From contig VGFD01000005.1 of the NCBI GenBank assembly GCA_016868975.1, positions 1 to 35,244 on the forward strand: DNA of 35,244 bases. Direction: 5' to 3'. This document shows positions 24,662 to 33,064 of this stretch, one piece after another. The position numbers were made by a program, and so were the translations under genes. Each line of letters opens with the position of its first letter. Position 1 is the stretch's first letter. The DNA is from Armatimonadota bacterium (GTDB lineage Bacteria > Vulcanimicrobiota > Xenobia > RGZZ01). The notes beneath the pieces were generated by a model. That model was not told where the DNA came from. It searched no databases and saw only the letters and a program-made list of their open reading frames with translations.

Positions 24662-25030
24662 CTACTCGATGCTGAGCGCCTGGAGCAGGGTTTGCAGGAG
24701 CAGGTGCGGCTGGAATGGTTTCTTCACGAACGGGATTCCGCGGCTTTCCAACTCACTCGCCCGCTCGCCGTCGATGTACGCGGAGAGCACCACCGGGCGG
24801 ATGTCGGGCTGAAGCGCGGTGCCTCGCCTGATCACCTCGTCGCCGTCGAGGTCGGGCATCCGCATGTCAACAAGCAGGCAGTCGTAGGGCTCGTCGGCCA
24901 GGAGCTTGAGCGCATCCGTGCCGGAGCCGATGACGGTCACCTGAAATGCCCCTTTCAGCGTGAGCTCGACTACCTTCCGCTCGATAACGTCGTCGTCAAC
25001 GAAAAGCACGCGCGGCTTGCGCCCGTCCAT
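24662..25030 (-). CDS. Single-domain response regulator (receiver only)
   Basis: 122 aa, a complete CheY-type receiver and nothing else. It has the acidic pocket ('LFVDDD'), the phospho-acceptor aspartate in 'LLVDMRMPDLDG', the switch Thr/Ser position ('VVLSAY') and the conserved lysine ('FVKKPF'). It should be phosphorylated by a histidine kinase not present in this window and act by protein contact. GGGAGG lies 8 nt before ATG 25030. It sits between an M20 peptidase (54 bp upstream) and the ACAD-like gene (5 bp downstream), an unusual place that hints at control of metabolism, by inference only. Confidence 0.93.
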   Translation of the reverse strand: MDGRKPRVLFVDDDVIERKVVELTLKGAFQVTVIGSGTDALKLLADEPYDCLLVDMRMPDLDGDEVIRRGTALQPDIRPVVLSAYIDGERASELESRGIPFVKKPFQPHLLLQTLLQALSIE

Positions 25031-25084
25031 GCCGTCGCCTCCCTGGCCTTGGCTCCTTGTCGTCAGGTCGCATTCGCGTAATGG

Positions 25085-26173
25085 TCAGCGGATTCCCACC
25101 AGCGCGCGCACGAGTTCGTGGTAGGCGCGGAGACCGTCGAGGTCGAGCCATTCGTGGTCCGCATGCATTCCGCCGCCGGACGGGCCCCAGCAGACGGCGG
25201 GTACCCCGCGCGCCCCCCAGTAGCGCGCGTCCGACGCGAAGTGCGCGCCCACGAAGCTCGGCGCGCGGCCCAGGCGATCCTCCTGGATCGCGGCCAGGCG
25301 TTGCACGGCCGGATGATCGGGCGGCGTGTCCAGCGCCGGGGCAAGCTGCACGATCTCCACGGCGGCACCGGGGAAGCATCTCCGCACGAAGTCAAGGATG
25401 GCCTCGGGGTCGTCCTCGGCCACCCAGCGCACATCGATGCCCAGGTGCGCCTCCTCGGGCACGCGGTTGTGCGCCTCGCCGGCCCGCAGCACGGTGGGCG
25501 TCGCGGTGGTGCGCCAGACCTCGTCCTCGGCCAGGGGATAGCATTCAAGCACGCGTGCCAGGCCGGCGCTGAGCACGGGAATGGGATTTTGCGCTTGCCA
25601 CGGCATGGCGGCGTGCCCCGGCCGGCCCGGCAGGCGGACGGTCAGCCACAGCACTCCCTTGGCGCGATTGCAGACGTCAAGGTTGGTGGGCTCGCCGGCC
25701 ACGAAAAAATCCCCGCTGAACCCTTCCTGGACCAGTGTGCCGGCGCCGCAGTGCCCGCCAATCTCCTCATCGGTGACAAATTGCACCTGGAGGTCTGGCT
25801 TGTCGGTGAGCCTCGCCACCTCGCGCAGGATCTCGACATACACCGCCGCGGCACCCTTCATGTCGTACACCCCGCGCCCACTGATGCGCGCGCCTTCGCG
25901 GCGCACCGCGAATTGCCCGGGGCGGGCGGGCACCACGTCGAGGTGCGCGTTCAACACCAGCGCCGCTTCACGCCGGCTGCTGGTGGAAATCACCAGGTGA
26001 TGGGACCCGCGCGTGCGGTGCAGGCCCTCCTGGGGCACCAGGGCGTCCACCAGATCCATCACCCGCGCGCACGCGGCGGCGTCGGACGACACGGACGGAA
26101 CGGCCACCAGGCGCTCAACGACGTCCAGCAGTGGATCCATCAAGGCAGGGGCCGCCACAGCCGGCGCCTCCAT
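25085..26173 (-). CDS. M20 family metallopeptidase (ArgE/DapE/succinyl-diaminopimelate desuccinylase-like)
   Basis: 362-aa di-zinc hydrolase of the ArgE/DapE/CPG2 group. Metal ligands and catalytic residues: H77 ('NAHLDVVPA'), D104 ('GRGVYDMKG'), E136-E137 ('TDEEIGG'), E161 ('GEPT') and a histidine in 'GGMHADHEW' near 343. The dimerisation domain lies between about 170 and 285 ('GRPGHAAMP'). It removes acyl or amino-acid groups from the nitrogen of amino acids or peptides; which one cannot be decided here. Start ATG 26173, or ATG 26140 (MDPLLDVVERL), both with weak ribosome sites. It is part of a minus-strand run starting at the DUF2270 gene. Confidence 0.88.
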   Translation of the reverse strand: MEAPAVAAPALMDPLLDVVERLVAVPSVSSDAAACARVMDLVDALVPQEGLHRTRGSHHLVISTSSRREAALVLNAHLDVVPARPGQFAVRREGARISGRGVYDMKGAAAVYVEILREVARLTDKPDLQVQFVTDEEIGGHCGAGTLVQEGFSGDFFVAGEPTNLDVCNRAKGVLWLTVRLPGRPGHAAMPWQAQNPIPVLSAGLARVLECYPLAEDEVWRTTATPTVLRAGEAHNRVPEEAHLGIDVRWVAEDDPEAILDFVRRCFPGAAVEIVQLAPALDTPPDHPAVQRLAAIQEDRLGRAPSFVGAHFASDARYWGARGVPAVCWGPSGGGMHADHEWLDLDGLRAYHELVRALVGIR

Positions 26174-26234
26174 GGTTTTACGGCCGGCTTCGCGGCCCGT
26201 TCCCAGCGCGTGAGCGCCCGTGTGTTCACGGGCG

Positions 26235-27320
26235 TCACGAAACGTCCAGCGGATGGAACCCGCGCCCGTGAATTTCCGAGGCGCCCAGCACCACCACGAA
26301 GGCCTGCGCGTCCACTTCGCGCACGAGGTGCTTGAGGCGCGGCAGATCGGCCGGCGACATGGCGCACATCAACATCGGGCGCTCGGCGCCGGTGTACAGC
26401 CCGCGCGCGGAAATCGCGGTGACGCCGCGGTCCATGTCGCTGAGGATGCGGGCGCCGATGTCGTTGCTCTTTTCGGAAATGATGTAGACGAGGTGCTGCT
26501 TGCGCCGCATCCAGGGCAGCGTGAGGTCGCGGCCCAGCACTTCCGACAACTGGGCCGCCAGCCCGCCCTGGCCCAGCGTGTAGCGGGGCAGGACCTCGCC
26601 GGGCGCCTCCTGCAAGCTCATGGTGGCAAACGCAACGATAATGATGCACACGTAAAAAATAACGCCGCAGGAGATGATCACCGAGCCGGGCACCGGCCCG
26701 GCCGCCGCGCGCGCCACGAACTCGCCCCACGAGCTGACGTTGGTGGGCTGGGAGGCCACTTTGAAAACCCAGGTCACCGCCAGGATGAGAAAAATCATCA
26801 AATAATTTTGCCGCAGGCGACGGCCCACGGCCTCCGCCATGCTGATGGGAAACTGCGGATTGAGCAGGCTGGAGGTCAGTGCTTCCGCCCACGCCTCGGA
26901 GGGGGTGAACGGGGGCAGCAGCATGGCCGCGAAAAAATCAGTCTCCATGAGGCGGACGCGCGCGGTCCACAACTCGTAGTAGCGATAGCGGCGTGCTTCC
27001 ACGAAGAGGAACATGACAATCAGGAGCGAGCCGATGGGGATGACGATGTGCGTCTTGCCGATGTCCCCCAGCGCGAAGGTGAGCAGCGCGCCGGCGGTGA
27101 CCACCGCCCAGTTGGTGGTGGCGTCCAGCCGCTGGCGCCAGGTAGTGGAGCGGTTCACCTCGCCGCGGTAGAAGTGGGACATCGCGGCGTTGAACTCGGA
27201 CGGGCCCAGGCGGTATCCCTTGAACGACCAGAGGTCGTGCATGGTTCGCGGGTTCGCGCGGCGCTCCTCGGGGGCGTTCTCTTCGCCGCGACTGCCCGCG
27301 GTGGCGTCGCCTTCGGACAT
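26235..27320 (-). CDS. Membrane protein: DUF2270 fused to a C-terminal YitT_C (DUF2179) domain
   Basis: 361 aa. The N-terminal part (about 40-255) matches DUF2270: 'MSHFYRGEVNRSTTWRQRLD', 'TTNWAVVTAGALLTFAL', 'IEAR'-like 'LFVEARRYRYYELWTARVRL' and several TM helices. The C-terminus (about 295-350) matches DUF2179: 'YIISEKSNDIGARIL', 'RGVTAISARGLYTG' and 'DAQAFVVVLGASEIHGRGF'. Both families have unknown function; DUF2179 is normally attached to YitT-type membrane proteins. The ATG at 27320 has a perfect AGGAGG 5 nt upstream; the long upstream extension of the frame is excluded. It heads the minus-strand run and diverges from the aminotransferase gene. Confidence 0.85.
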   Translation of the reverse strand: MSEGDATAGSRGEENAPEERRANPRTMHDLWSFKGYRLGPSEFNAAMSHFYRGEVNRSTTWRQRLDATTNWAVVTAGALLTFALGDIGKTHIVIPIGSLLIVMFLFVEARRYRYYELWTARVRLMETDFFAAMLLPPFTPSEAWAEALTSSLLNPQFPISMAEAVGRRLRQNYLMIFLILAVTWVFKVASQPTNVSSWGEFVARAAAGPVPGSVIISCGVIFYVCIIIVAFATMSLQEAPGEVLPRYTLGQGGLAAQLSEVLGRDLTLPWMRRKQHLVYIISEKSNDIGARILSDMDRGVTAISARGLYTGAERPMLMCAMSPADLPRLKHLVREVDAQAFVVVLGASEIHGRGFHPLDVS

Positions 27321-27349
27321 CGTTACCTCCTGGGTTTGGCGCCGGGATT

Positions 27350-27363
27350 CGGTTCGAGAACCG
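27350..27363. promoter_or_regulatory. Perfect 14-bp palindrome in the divergent intergenic region
   Basis: CGGTTCGAGAACCG, symmetric at every position, between the DUF2270 gene and the aminotransferase gene. It could be an operator acting on both; no promoter hexamers were convincing. Function unproven. Confidence 0.35.
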
Positions 27364-27468
27364 GCCGCTCCTTCAACCCGTTTTCGGCGGATCATCTTCT
27401 ATTGCGGCGAAGGGGATCCGTCCGCATCGCCGAAGTCGGGCGGCTCGATATCACGCTGCGGGGGATTT

Positions 27469-28647
27469 GTGAAGCCTGCAACCGCTCAAAAGCTTGTTCC
27501 CTTCGGGGTTTCCATTTTCAGCGAGATGACCGCGCTCGCCAACCAGCACAAGGCCATCAACCTGTCCCAGGGCTTCCCCGATTTCGACGGCCCGGACTGG
27601 CTGAAGGACGCCGCCCGCCAGGCCGTCATCGACGGCCCCAACCAGTATGCGCCCTCCCACGGGCTGCCGGTGCTGCGCCAGGCCATCGCGGACACCACCC
27701 GCCGGCTGTACGGGCTCGATTACGACGTCGACACCGAGATCACCGTATATTCCGGGGGCACCGAGGCGATTTTCTCCACGCTGACCGGCCTGCTGGATCC
27801 GGGCGACGAAGTGATTCTTCTTGAGCCTTTCTACGACTCGTACCCGGCCTGCGTCGCCATGGCGGGCGCGGTGGCGCGCTACGTTCCGCTCCGCTGGCCA
27901 AACTTCGAATTTGATCAGATAGAGCTGGCGGCGGCGTTCAACGCGCGCACGAAAGTGCTGGTGCTCAACACCCCCAACAATCCTTCCGGGAAAGTGTTTT
28001 CGCGCTCTGAGATGGAGGTCATTGCGGAGCTCGTGCGACGCCACGACGTGTACGTGATGACCGACGAGGTGTATGAGCACATCACCTTTGACGGCGCGCA
28101 ACACGTGCCGTTCGCGACCCTGCCGGGGATGCGCGAGCGCACCATCACCGTGTCTTCGACGGCCAAGACCTTCAGCATGACAGGCTGGAAGATCGGCTAC
28201 ACCCTGGGCCCTCCGGCGCTCTCCAAGGCCGCGCGCAGCGCGCACCAGTTCGTCACGTTCTGCACCTCGACCCCGCTCCAGGTGGCCATGGCGGAAGCCA
28301 TCCGCCGCCTGGAAGAGTACAAGCCGGTGCTGGATGCGGAATATCGGGAGCGCCGCGACGTGCTGCTGAACGTGCTGCAAGAGGTGGGGTTTGAGGTGCG
28401 CCCGCCGCGGGGCACCTATTTCGTGCTGGCCGACTTCCGACGCTTCGGATTCGAAGACGACGTGGCGTTCTGCAAATATCTGACCACCGAGGTTGGAGTC
28501 GCGGCGATTCCTCCCAGCGCATTTTATTTTCACAAGGAGGAAGGCCGCCACCTGGTGCGTTTCGCGTTCTGCAAGAACGTGGCCACCCTGCGTGCCGCCG
28601 GCGAGCGCCTGCAGACGCTCCGCGCGCGCGCCGCGGCCGCCGGATAA
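27469..28647 (+). CDS. PLP aminotransferase, fold type I (methionine/glutamine-phenylpyruvate or kynurenine type, YbdL-like)
   Basis: 392 aa, cytoplasmic. The PLP lysine is K233 in 'SSTAKTFSMTGWKIG'. Other family motifs: 'INLSQGFPDFDGPDWLKD' near the N-terminus, 'YSGGTEAIF', 'NTPNNPSGK' with N171, and 'GTYFVLADF'. These features place it with the KAT/glutamine transaminase K/YbdL branch, which transaminates methionine, glutamine and aromatic amino acids with 2-oxo acids. The GTG at 27469 gives a natural start after GGGGGA. The next gene, 4 bp on, is an omega-amidase, and this pair is well known functionally: glutamine transaminases make 2-oxoglutaramate, which omega-amidase hydrolyses. The aminotransferase and the amidase together likely salvage methionine or use glutamine. 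Confidence 0.9.
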   Translation: MKPATAQKLVPFGVSIFSEMTALANQHKAINLSQGFPDFDGPDWLKDAARQAVIDGPNQYAPSHGLPVLRQAIADTTRRLYGLDYDVDTEITVYSGGTEAIFSTLTGLLDPGDEVILLEPFYDSYPACVAMAGAVARYVPLRWPNFEFDQIELAAAFNARTKVLVLNTPNNPSGKVFSRSEMEVIAELVRRHDVYVMTDEVYEHITFDGAQHVPFATLPGMRERTITVSSTAKTFSMTGWKIGYTLGPPALSKAARSAHQFVTFCTSTPLQVAMAEAIRRLEEYKPVLDAEYRERRDVLLNVLQEVGFEVRPPRGTYFVLADFRRFGFEDDVAFCKYLTTEVGVAAIPPSAFYFHKEEGRHLVRFAFCKNVATLRAAGERLQTLRARAAAAG

Positions 28648-28651
28648 ACCA

Positions 28652-29473
28652 ATGCGCACCGCGATTTTACAGCACGACACCGCCTGGGAAGATCGGCCGG
28701 AGAATTTCCGCAAGATCGAACGTCTGCTGGACTCGGTCATGGATCAGAAGCCCGAGCTGGCCTGCATGCCGGAAATGTTTGCGAGCGGATTTTCCCTGAA
28801 TGTGGCCGGCGTGGCGGAAGAACCCGAGGGGCCTACCTTCCATTTCTTGCGTGAGCTGGCACGCAGCCGTGGTGTCGCGGTGCAGGGAACGTTTCCGGAA
28901 AAAGTTCCCGGGGACGACAAGGGTCTGAACACTTGCGTGACATTTGACGCCCGCGGGCGACTGCTCTGCCGCTACCACAAGATCCACCCGTTCTCGTACG
29001 GCGGGGAGGACCGGCACTACCGCAAGGGTTCGATGTTGCCCGTCTTTTCGCTGGGGCCGTTTTCCGCGGCGACGCCGATATGCTACGACCTGCGCTTTCC
29101 GGAGATTTTCCGCCACGCGATGCGTCGAGGCGCCAACCTCTTCATCGTGCCGGCCAACTGGCCCGAAGTGCGTCAGCACCACTGGCGGGCCCTGTCCATC
29201 GCGCGGGCCATCGAGAACCTCTCGTGGGTTGTCGCCATCAACCGCACCGGCCAGGGCGGCAATCTGGTCTACGCCGGTGGCTCGCTGGTGATCGCGCCAA
29301 CCGGCGAGGTCGTGCTGGAAATGGACGCCGGCGAGCAGGCGGCGGTGGTGGACGTCGATCCGGCGGCGATGCTGGCCGCCCGAGACCGCTTCCGATTTCT
29401 CGACGACGTGCGGCACGACCTGATGCCCGACCTGTTCGGGGTGCTTGAAAAAACCGCCACGCCGCCGATATAA
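28652..29473 (+). CDS. Omega-amidase / nitrilase-family carbon-nitrogen hydrolase (YafV/Nit2-like)
   Basis: 273 aa. The Glu-Lys-Cys catalytic triad is clear: E41 ('PEMFASGF'), K110 ('YHKIHPF') and C144 ('PICYDLRFPE'). The 'MFASGFS' context and the 'YDLRFPE' box match the YafV/Nit2 omega-amidase branch, which converts 2-oxoglutaramate or 2-oxosuccinamate to the dicarboxylate plus ammonia. Length is typical. ATG 28652 is 4 bp after the aminotransferase stop. The operon partner supports the assignment and would pull transamination of glutamine forward. Confidence 0.9.
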   Translation: MRTAILQHDTAWEDRPENFRKIERLLDSVMDQKPELACMPEMFASGFSLNVAGVAEEPEGPTFHFLRELARSRGVAVQGTFPEKVPGDDKGLNTCVTFDARGRLLCRYHKIHPFSYGGEDRHYRKGSMLPVFSLGPFSAATPICYDLRFPEIFRHAMRRGANLFIVPANWPEVRQHHWRALSIARAIENLSWVVAINRTGQGGNLVYAGGSLVIAPTGEVVLEMDAGEQAAVVDVDPAAMLAARDRFRFLDDVRHDLMPDLFGVLEKTATPPI

Positions 29474-29517
29474 TCAAGGCACCCGGTCTCTTTGAAAATA
29501 GTGATGGAGGGTCCGCC

Positions 29518-29733
29518 GTGGGCAAACTTGCCACCACTGCCATAGGAGGCCTCGCCGCACTGGCCGGCCTGCTCATCCTGCGTGAAGCGCGCCGCCCGCG
29601 GAAAAGAGAGCCCGATGACGAGATCCTGTACATCCACGCCGAGCCGCGCTACGACTCGCCACGTCCGCAGGCCATCCCCCGTAACAAGATGGTCGTCGTG
29701 CCGATGAAGGCGTTCGAGGACGCCCAGCAATAG
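29518..29733 (+). CDS. Small membrane-anchored protein (71 aa), unknown
   Basis: Starts with a GTG at 29518 preceded by GGAGG at 7 nt. A short hydrophobic N-terminal segment ('TAIGGLAALAGLLIL') is followed by an Arg/Lys-rich stretch and a polar tail ('DDEILYIHAEPRYDSP', 'NKMVVVPMKAFEDAQQ'). This suggests one TM helix with the tail in the cytoplasm. It follows the omega-amidase gene by 44 bp and may share its transcript. Convergent with the next gene, 7 bp apart. No family recognised. Confidence 0.65.
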   Translation: MGKLATTAIGGLAALAGLLILREARRPRKREPDDEILYIHAEPRYDSPRPQAIPRNKMVVVPMKAFEDAQQ

Positions 29734-29740
29734 ATTTTAG

Positions 29741-31501
29741 TTACAGACGGGCGTTCTCGGGGATGTCCTCGGCCACTCCGCCTTTGCCGAAGCGGCGATG
29801 AACCACCTGGAACAGCCACTGGTTCATCGACTCCTTGAGGAACGGCCCGATCACGTTGGCCAGCTCGGGCGCGCTGGTCGAGCGGTTCGCCTCCCTGGCC
29901 CAGCGGAAGCTGTCGTCGAGCATTGCCAGCATGACGTTGCGGAACTTGCTCGGGTCCTGCAGCACGTAGTAGGAGACGTAGCGCATGTCTTCGAGCGCCT
30001 GCGCGGCCAGGCGGCTGTCCGGGTGCTCGCGCACGAAGGCCGCCATCTCGACGAGCGTGCGATTCGGATCGAGGGCGGCTCGCGACATGTAACGCTCGCG
30101 CGGCCAGCCGAGGGCGTGCTGCTTGAGCTTCCAGTTGGTCATCATGTAGGCCAGCCGCGCGCGGCGGTCGGTCGGCTTCACCACGTCGATGACGACCGGG
30201 TTATCGTTGCGGACCGCGGCGATGAACAGCGTCTGCTCGAGCTGCTCGGCCTTGATGCGGGCCAGTCGCTGCGCCTCGGCGAGATCCTTTGCCATCAGCG
30301 CGTCGAGGATGAGCGCGGTGGACAGGGCTCCCTCGCCGTCCTGTCCCACGACGACGTAGTTGCCCTCCTTCATCTGGGCCATCAGCTTTTCGTCAACCCC
30401 ATTGGCGAAAAGGCGCGAGTGCGGCGCCTGCGCCGTCGGGGCCGGCTGCGGCTGCACCGCGACTTTCGGGGCCTGCTGCGTGCGGGCGAACACCAGCACC
30501 ACCACGCCCACCAGCAGCGCCAGCAGGAGCATGCTGCTCATGTCGCGGCGCGGAGCGGGTCTGCTTTGTCGGGCGTTGGCGTGAGTCGGTGCGGGCGGCG
30601 CCGCGGATTTCGGAACGGCCGGGCCGGGCGCCGGAACCACCAGCGGCTCCGAGGTCTCGACCATGTCGCGCGGCGTCGGATCGGCCACCATGCGCTCGCT
30701 GCGCGGCGCCGGGAGGGCGGCCAGCACGGGCGCGGCGGCGGCGGCCGGAGCGTCCACGATCTCAGGGCCGAGCGGCGTGGTGTCCTGCCACTGCGCGTCC
30801 ACCGGGGTACCGGTGGAAACGACGGAGGACAGCACTCTCGGGTCGGCGAGCGTGGGCGCGGACACCACCAGCGGTCCACCCGCGCGCGATGGAGCGATGG
30901 GCTCTTCCTCAACGGTGGGCTCAGGTCGCGGCGCGGGGACAATTTTCGCTGGCGCGATTTCCGGGGCCGCCTGGGGACGCGCTGCCACGGTCTCGGCGCG
31001 CACTTCCGGCGCGGCGGGCCGCGGAGTGTCGCCGCGACGCGCGGACTCCCACTCCTTGCGCTTGTTCTTGCTCATCGGGCGCTTCCCGCGGCCGGCCTTG
31101 CCCGCGGCGGGCGTCTCGACCGTCTCGCCGGCGCGCCCCTCGAGAATGTCCCGGACCGGAGGCGGCGTCAGCGGGCGGGCGAGGTCTTCTTCTTCCCGAG
31201 CCGGCGGCGTCACGGCCTCGCGCGGAAGCATTGCGGCGGTCACCGCGGTGGAAAGGTAGATCTCCATCGAGTCCACCTCACCAGGACGGGCGGCCACTTC
31301 CACTTTCTCGGCGAGCGGTTCGCGCGCCGGCGAGGGCGGCGAGGCCGGTGGGCGCACCTCGGCGAGCGGAGCCGCTTCAGTGGCCCCTGCCAGGGTGGCC
31401 GGGCTCTCGGTCGCGTCCGTGGGCTCCCCGACCAGCACGAAACGCGGCCCGTTGTTCGTGACCTCAAGCTTGAACTGCGATTTCTTATCGGTGTGTTTCA
31501 C
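29741..31501 (-). CDS. Pro/Ala-rich single-TM protein with folded C-terminal domain, unknown
   Basis: 586 aa. Residues 1-25 form a short folded start ('KKSQFKLEVTNNGPRFVLV'). Then come about 290 residues rich in Pro, Ala and Glu, a basic patch ('APRRD') and a TM helix at about 324-339 ('MLLLALLVGVVVLVFA'). The ~240-residue C-terminal region looks folded ('GALSTALILDALMAKDLAEA', 'RRARLAYMMTNWKLKQHALG', 'EDMRYVSYYVLQDPSKF') and is probably outside the cytoplasm. The GTG at 31501 has GGGAGG at 8 nt; the ATG-like start at 31537 has none. A promoter is seen upstream. Neighbours are a pseudokinase and a cNMP-binding protein, so a signalling or envelope complex is possible. Confidence 0.7.
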   Translation of the reverse strand: MKHTDKKSQFKLEVTNNGPRFVLVGEPTDATESPATLAGATEAAPLAEVRPPASPPSPAREPLAEKVEVAARPGEVDSMEIYLSTAVTAAMLPREAVTPPAREEEDLARPLTPPPVRDILEGRAGETVETPAAGKAGRGKRPMSKNKRKEWESARRGDTPRPAAPEVRAETVAARPQAAPEIAPAKIVPAPRPEPTVEEEPIAPSRAGGPLVVSAPTLADPRVLSSVVSTGTPVDAQWQDTTPLGPEIVDAPAAAAAPVLAALPAPRSERMVADPTPRDMVETSEPLVVPAPGPAVPKSAAPPAPTHANARQSRPAPRRDMSSMLLLALLVGVVVLVFARTQQAPKVAVQPQPAPTAQAPHSRLFANGVDEKLMAQMKEGNYVVVGQDGEGALSTALILDALMAKDLAEAQRLARIKAEQLEQTLFIAAVRNDNPVVIDVVKPTDRRARLAYMMTNWKLKQHALGWPRERYMSRAALDPNRTLVEMAAFVREHPDSRLAAQALEDMRYVSYYVLQDPSKFRNVMLAMLDDSFRWAREANRSTSAPELANVIGPFLKESMNQWLFQVVHRRFGKGGVAEDIPENARL

Positions 31502-31590
31502 CGTGCTTACCTCCCGCCGTCCTGCGTCCAGGAGCACTCAACGCCACTCCGGAACGCCCGAAAACCTGACATCCCTCATGAAACCGACTC

Positions 31591-31619
31591 ATACTAGCAC
31601 GCGGCCCCGGAAGGGTCAA
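31591..31619 (-). promoter_or_regulatory. Promoter of the Pro-rich membrane protein gene
   Basis: Minus-strand TTGACC (31619-31614), 17-bp spacer, TAGTAT (31596-31591), giving a leader of about 83 nt to the GTG at 31501. Confidence 0.55.
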
Positions 31620-31671
31620 TCAAAAATGGCGGGGTTGCGGGCACCGTTTGTAAACAAACCGGCAACATGCA

Positions 31672-31705
31672 ACGAAGCCGACGCCCATGCGGGTGCCGGC
31701 TTCGT
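31672..31705 (-). terminator. Terminator-like hairpin after the pseudokinase gene
   Basis: 15-bp arms 31672-31686 and 31691-31705, two mismatches, with a 4-nt loop, just past the kinase-like stop at 31725. The tail is only weakly T-rich (TTGCATGTTG). A second small palindrome, GTTTG-4-CAAAC (31646-31659), follows. Confidence 0.6.
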
Positions 31706-31724
31706 CCCAGGGGATTCGGCGGTG

Positions 31725-32771
31725 TCAGCTCACCGATTCAGACTCGTTGGACACCTGGATGGTGGACAGCTCGGTGAGGAACGCGCCCGCGGAGTGCGGG
31801 CGTTTGCTCGGGTCCTTCTCCATCAAGCGGGCCACGAGACTGTCGAGCTCAGTGGGGATGCCGGCCTGCACCAGTCCGGGGTGCGGCGCGTCCTCGGTCA
31901 TCTTCTTGACGGCCAGTTCCCCGAACGTGCTGCCCGCGTGCGGCGGGCGCCCGGTAAGCATCTCGAAGGCCACCACCCCGAGCGAATAGAGGTCCGACCG
32001 AGGATCCAGCGGCTTGCCCATAATGGCTTCCGGCGAGAGGTATAGCGCGGTTCCCAGCACGTCGCCCCGCTGGGTCACGGCTTGCTCGTCCTCGGCCTGC
32101 GCCACGCCGAAATTATAGAGGATCGCGCGGCCGTTCTCCTGGACCTTTACCGAGCCGGGCTTCACGTTGCGGTGCACGACCTCGTTGCGGTGCACCGCGG
32201 CCAGTCCGCCGGCCAGGTGCTCAAGCAGGGGCACCACGCGTGACGGCGGCATGGGGGCCTCGCGGCGGATGACTTCGGTCAGATCCTCGCCGTACAGTGG
32301 CTCGGTGGCCAGGATAGGCACGGTGCGCCCGCGGTCCTTGATCTTCTCAAAGGCGCGGAAGCCGACCACGTGCGGATTCTCGATCCCCTCGAGGACTTTG
32401 GCCTCACGCTCGAAGCGGGCCATCGCCATCTTGTCCTCGAGGCACTTGGTGGTGGGGATCTTCAGGTCGCACGCCTGGTCTTGGGCGTCTTTCGCGCGAT
32501 AGTTCACGAAGCCCACGTTCTCGGAGAGCTTCTCCTCGAGCTTGTATCCCCCAACCTCGTTGCGGCTGATGGGGAGGTTGGACAGGCTCATCATCTCGTC
32601 GGTCATCGAGACGACCCGGGCCGCTGCCTGCTCCGTCCGTCGCTTCAGCCCCGCCGTGCGGATGAGCAGAAAGACGATGACGACCAGCACCACGGAAAGT
32701 GCGAGGATGAGCTTCTCACTGGAACCCAGCTTCGCGAGCGAAACGGCGATCCAACCCGCCGTCAGGTACAT
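31725..32771 (-). CDS. Membrane-anchored Ser/Thr protein kinase-fold protein, predicted pseudokinase
   Basis: 348 aa. An N-terminal TM helix at about 20-40 ('LILALSVVLVVIVFLLI') is followed by a Hanks-type kinase domain (about 76-340). Seen in order: no proper glycine loop ('LSENVGFVNYRA'), the lysine K104 ('CDLKI'), an altered catalytic loop 'HRNVKPGSV' in which the aspartate is N202 and the metal-binding asparagine is S207, and 'NFG' in place of DFG (N220). The structural motifs 'YLSPEAI' and 'SDLYSLGVVAFEMLTG' are normal. Loss of both catalytic aspartates predicts a pseudokinase that still folds. Start ATG 32771 has AGGAG at 6 nt. Divergent from a cNMP-binding protein. Confidence 0.88.
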   Translation of the reverse strand: MYLTAGWIAVSLAKLGSSEKLILALSVVLVVIVFLLIRTAGLKRRTEQAAARVVSMTDEMMSLSNLPISRNEVGGYKLEEKLSENVGFVNYRAKDAQDQACDLKIPTTKCLEDKMAMARFEREAKVLEGIENPHVVGFRAFEKIKDRGRTVPILATEPLYGEDLTEVIRREAPMPPSRVVPLLEHLAGGLAAVHRNEVVHRNVKPGSVKVQENGRAILYNFGVAQAEDEQAVTQRGDVLGTALYLSPEAIMGKPLDPRSDLYSLGVVAFEMLTGRPPHAGSTFGELAVKKMTEDAPHPGLVQAGIPTELDSLVARLMEKDPSKRPHSAGAFLTELSTIQVSNESESVS

Positions 32772-32905
32772 AGTGCGCTCCTTTGATTAAGCCCAAATCG
32801 GTGTGATCGTGTCGCGCGGCACGCCCGGGGTCAGCGGCTTCCGTGCTGCGCGACACTAAGGGGTTCGCCTTGCGCCAGGGGTTCCTCCCCCCGCAAACCG
32901 CAACC

Positions 32906-32934
32906 ATTGTAGCACGATATTCAACAACCGACAA
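32906..32934 (-). promoter_or_regulatory. Promoter of the pseudokinase gene
   Basis: Minus-strand TTGTCG (32934-32929), 17-bp spacer, TACAAT (32911-32906). Leader about 128 nt. The 293-bp divergent gap contains no other confident site. Confidence 0.5.
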
Positions 32935-33064
32935 GCCGCGGACCGCGCAACGGCGCGGACCGGCGTTGCAGACCGCTGGCCGCGCCAGGAATGTGCGGTT
33001 TACAAGAGGAGAGGCCACCTGCAACGCGAAGTCCAGCGCAGGCTCACCCGGAGGAGGCGGTTTC

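Noticed and set aside
29798-31597. Plus-strand open frame of 599 codons
   Set aside because: Arg/His/Gly-rich shadow of the Pro-rich membrane protein, which has promoter, ribosome site and a TM helix on the other strand.
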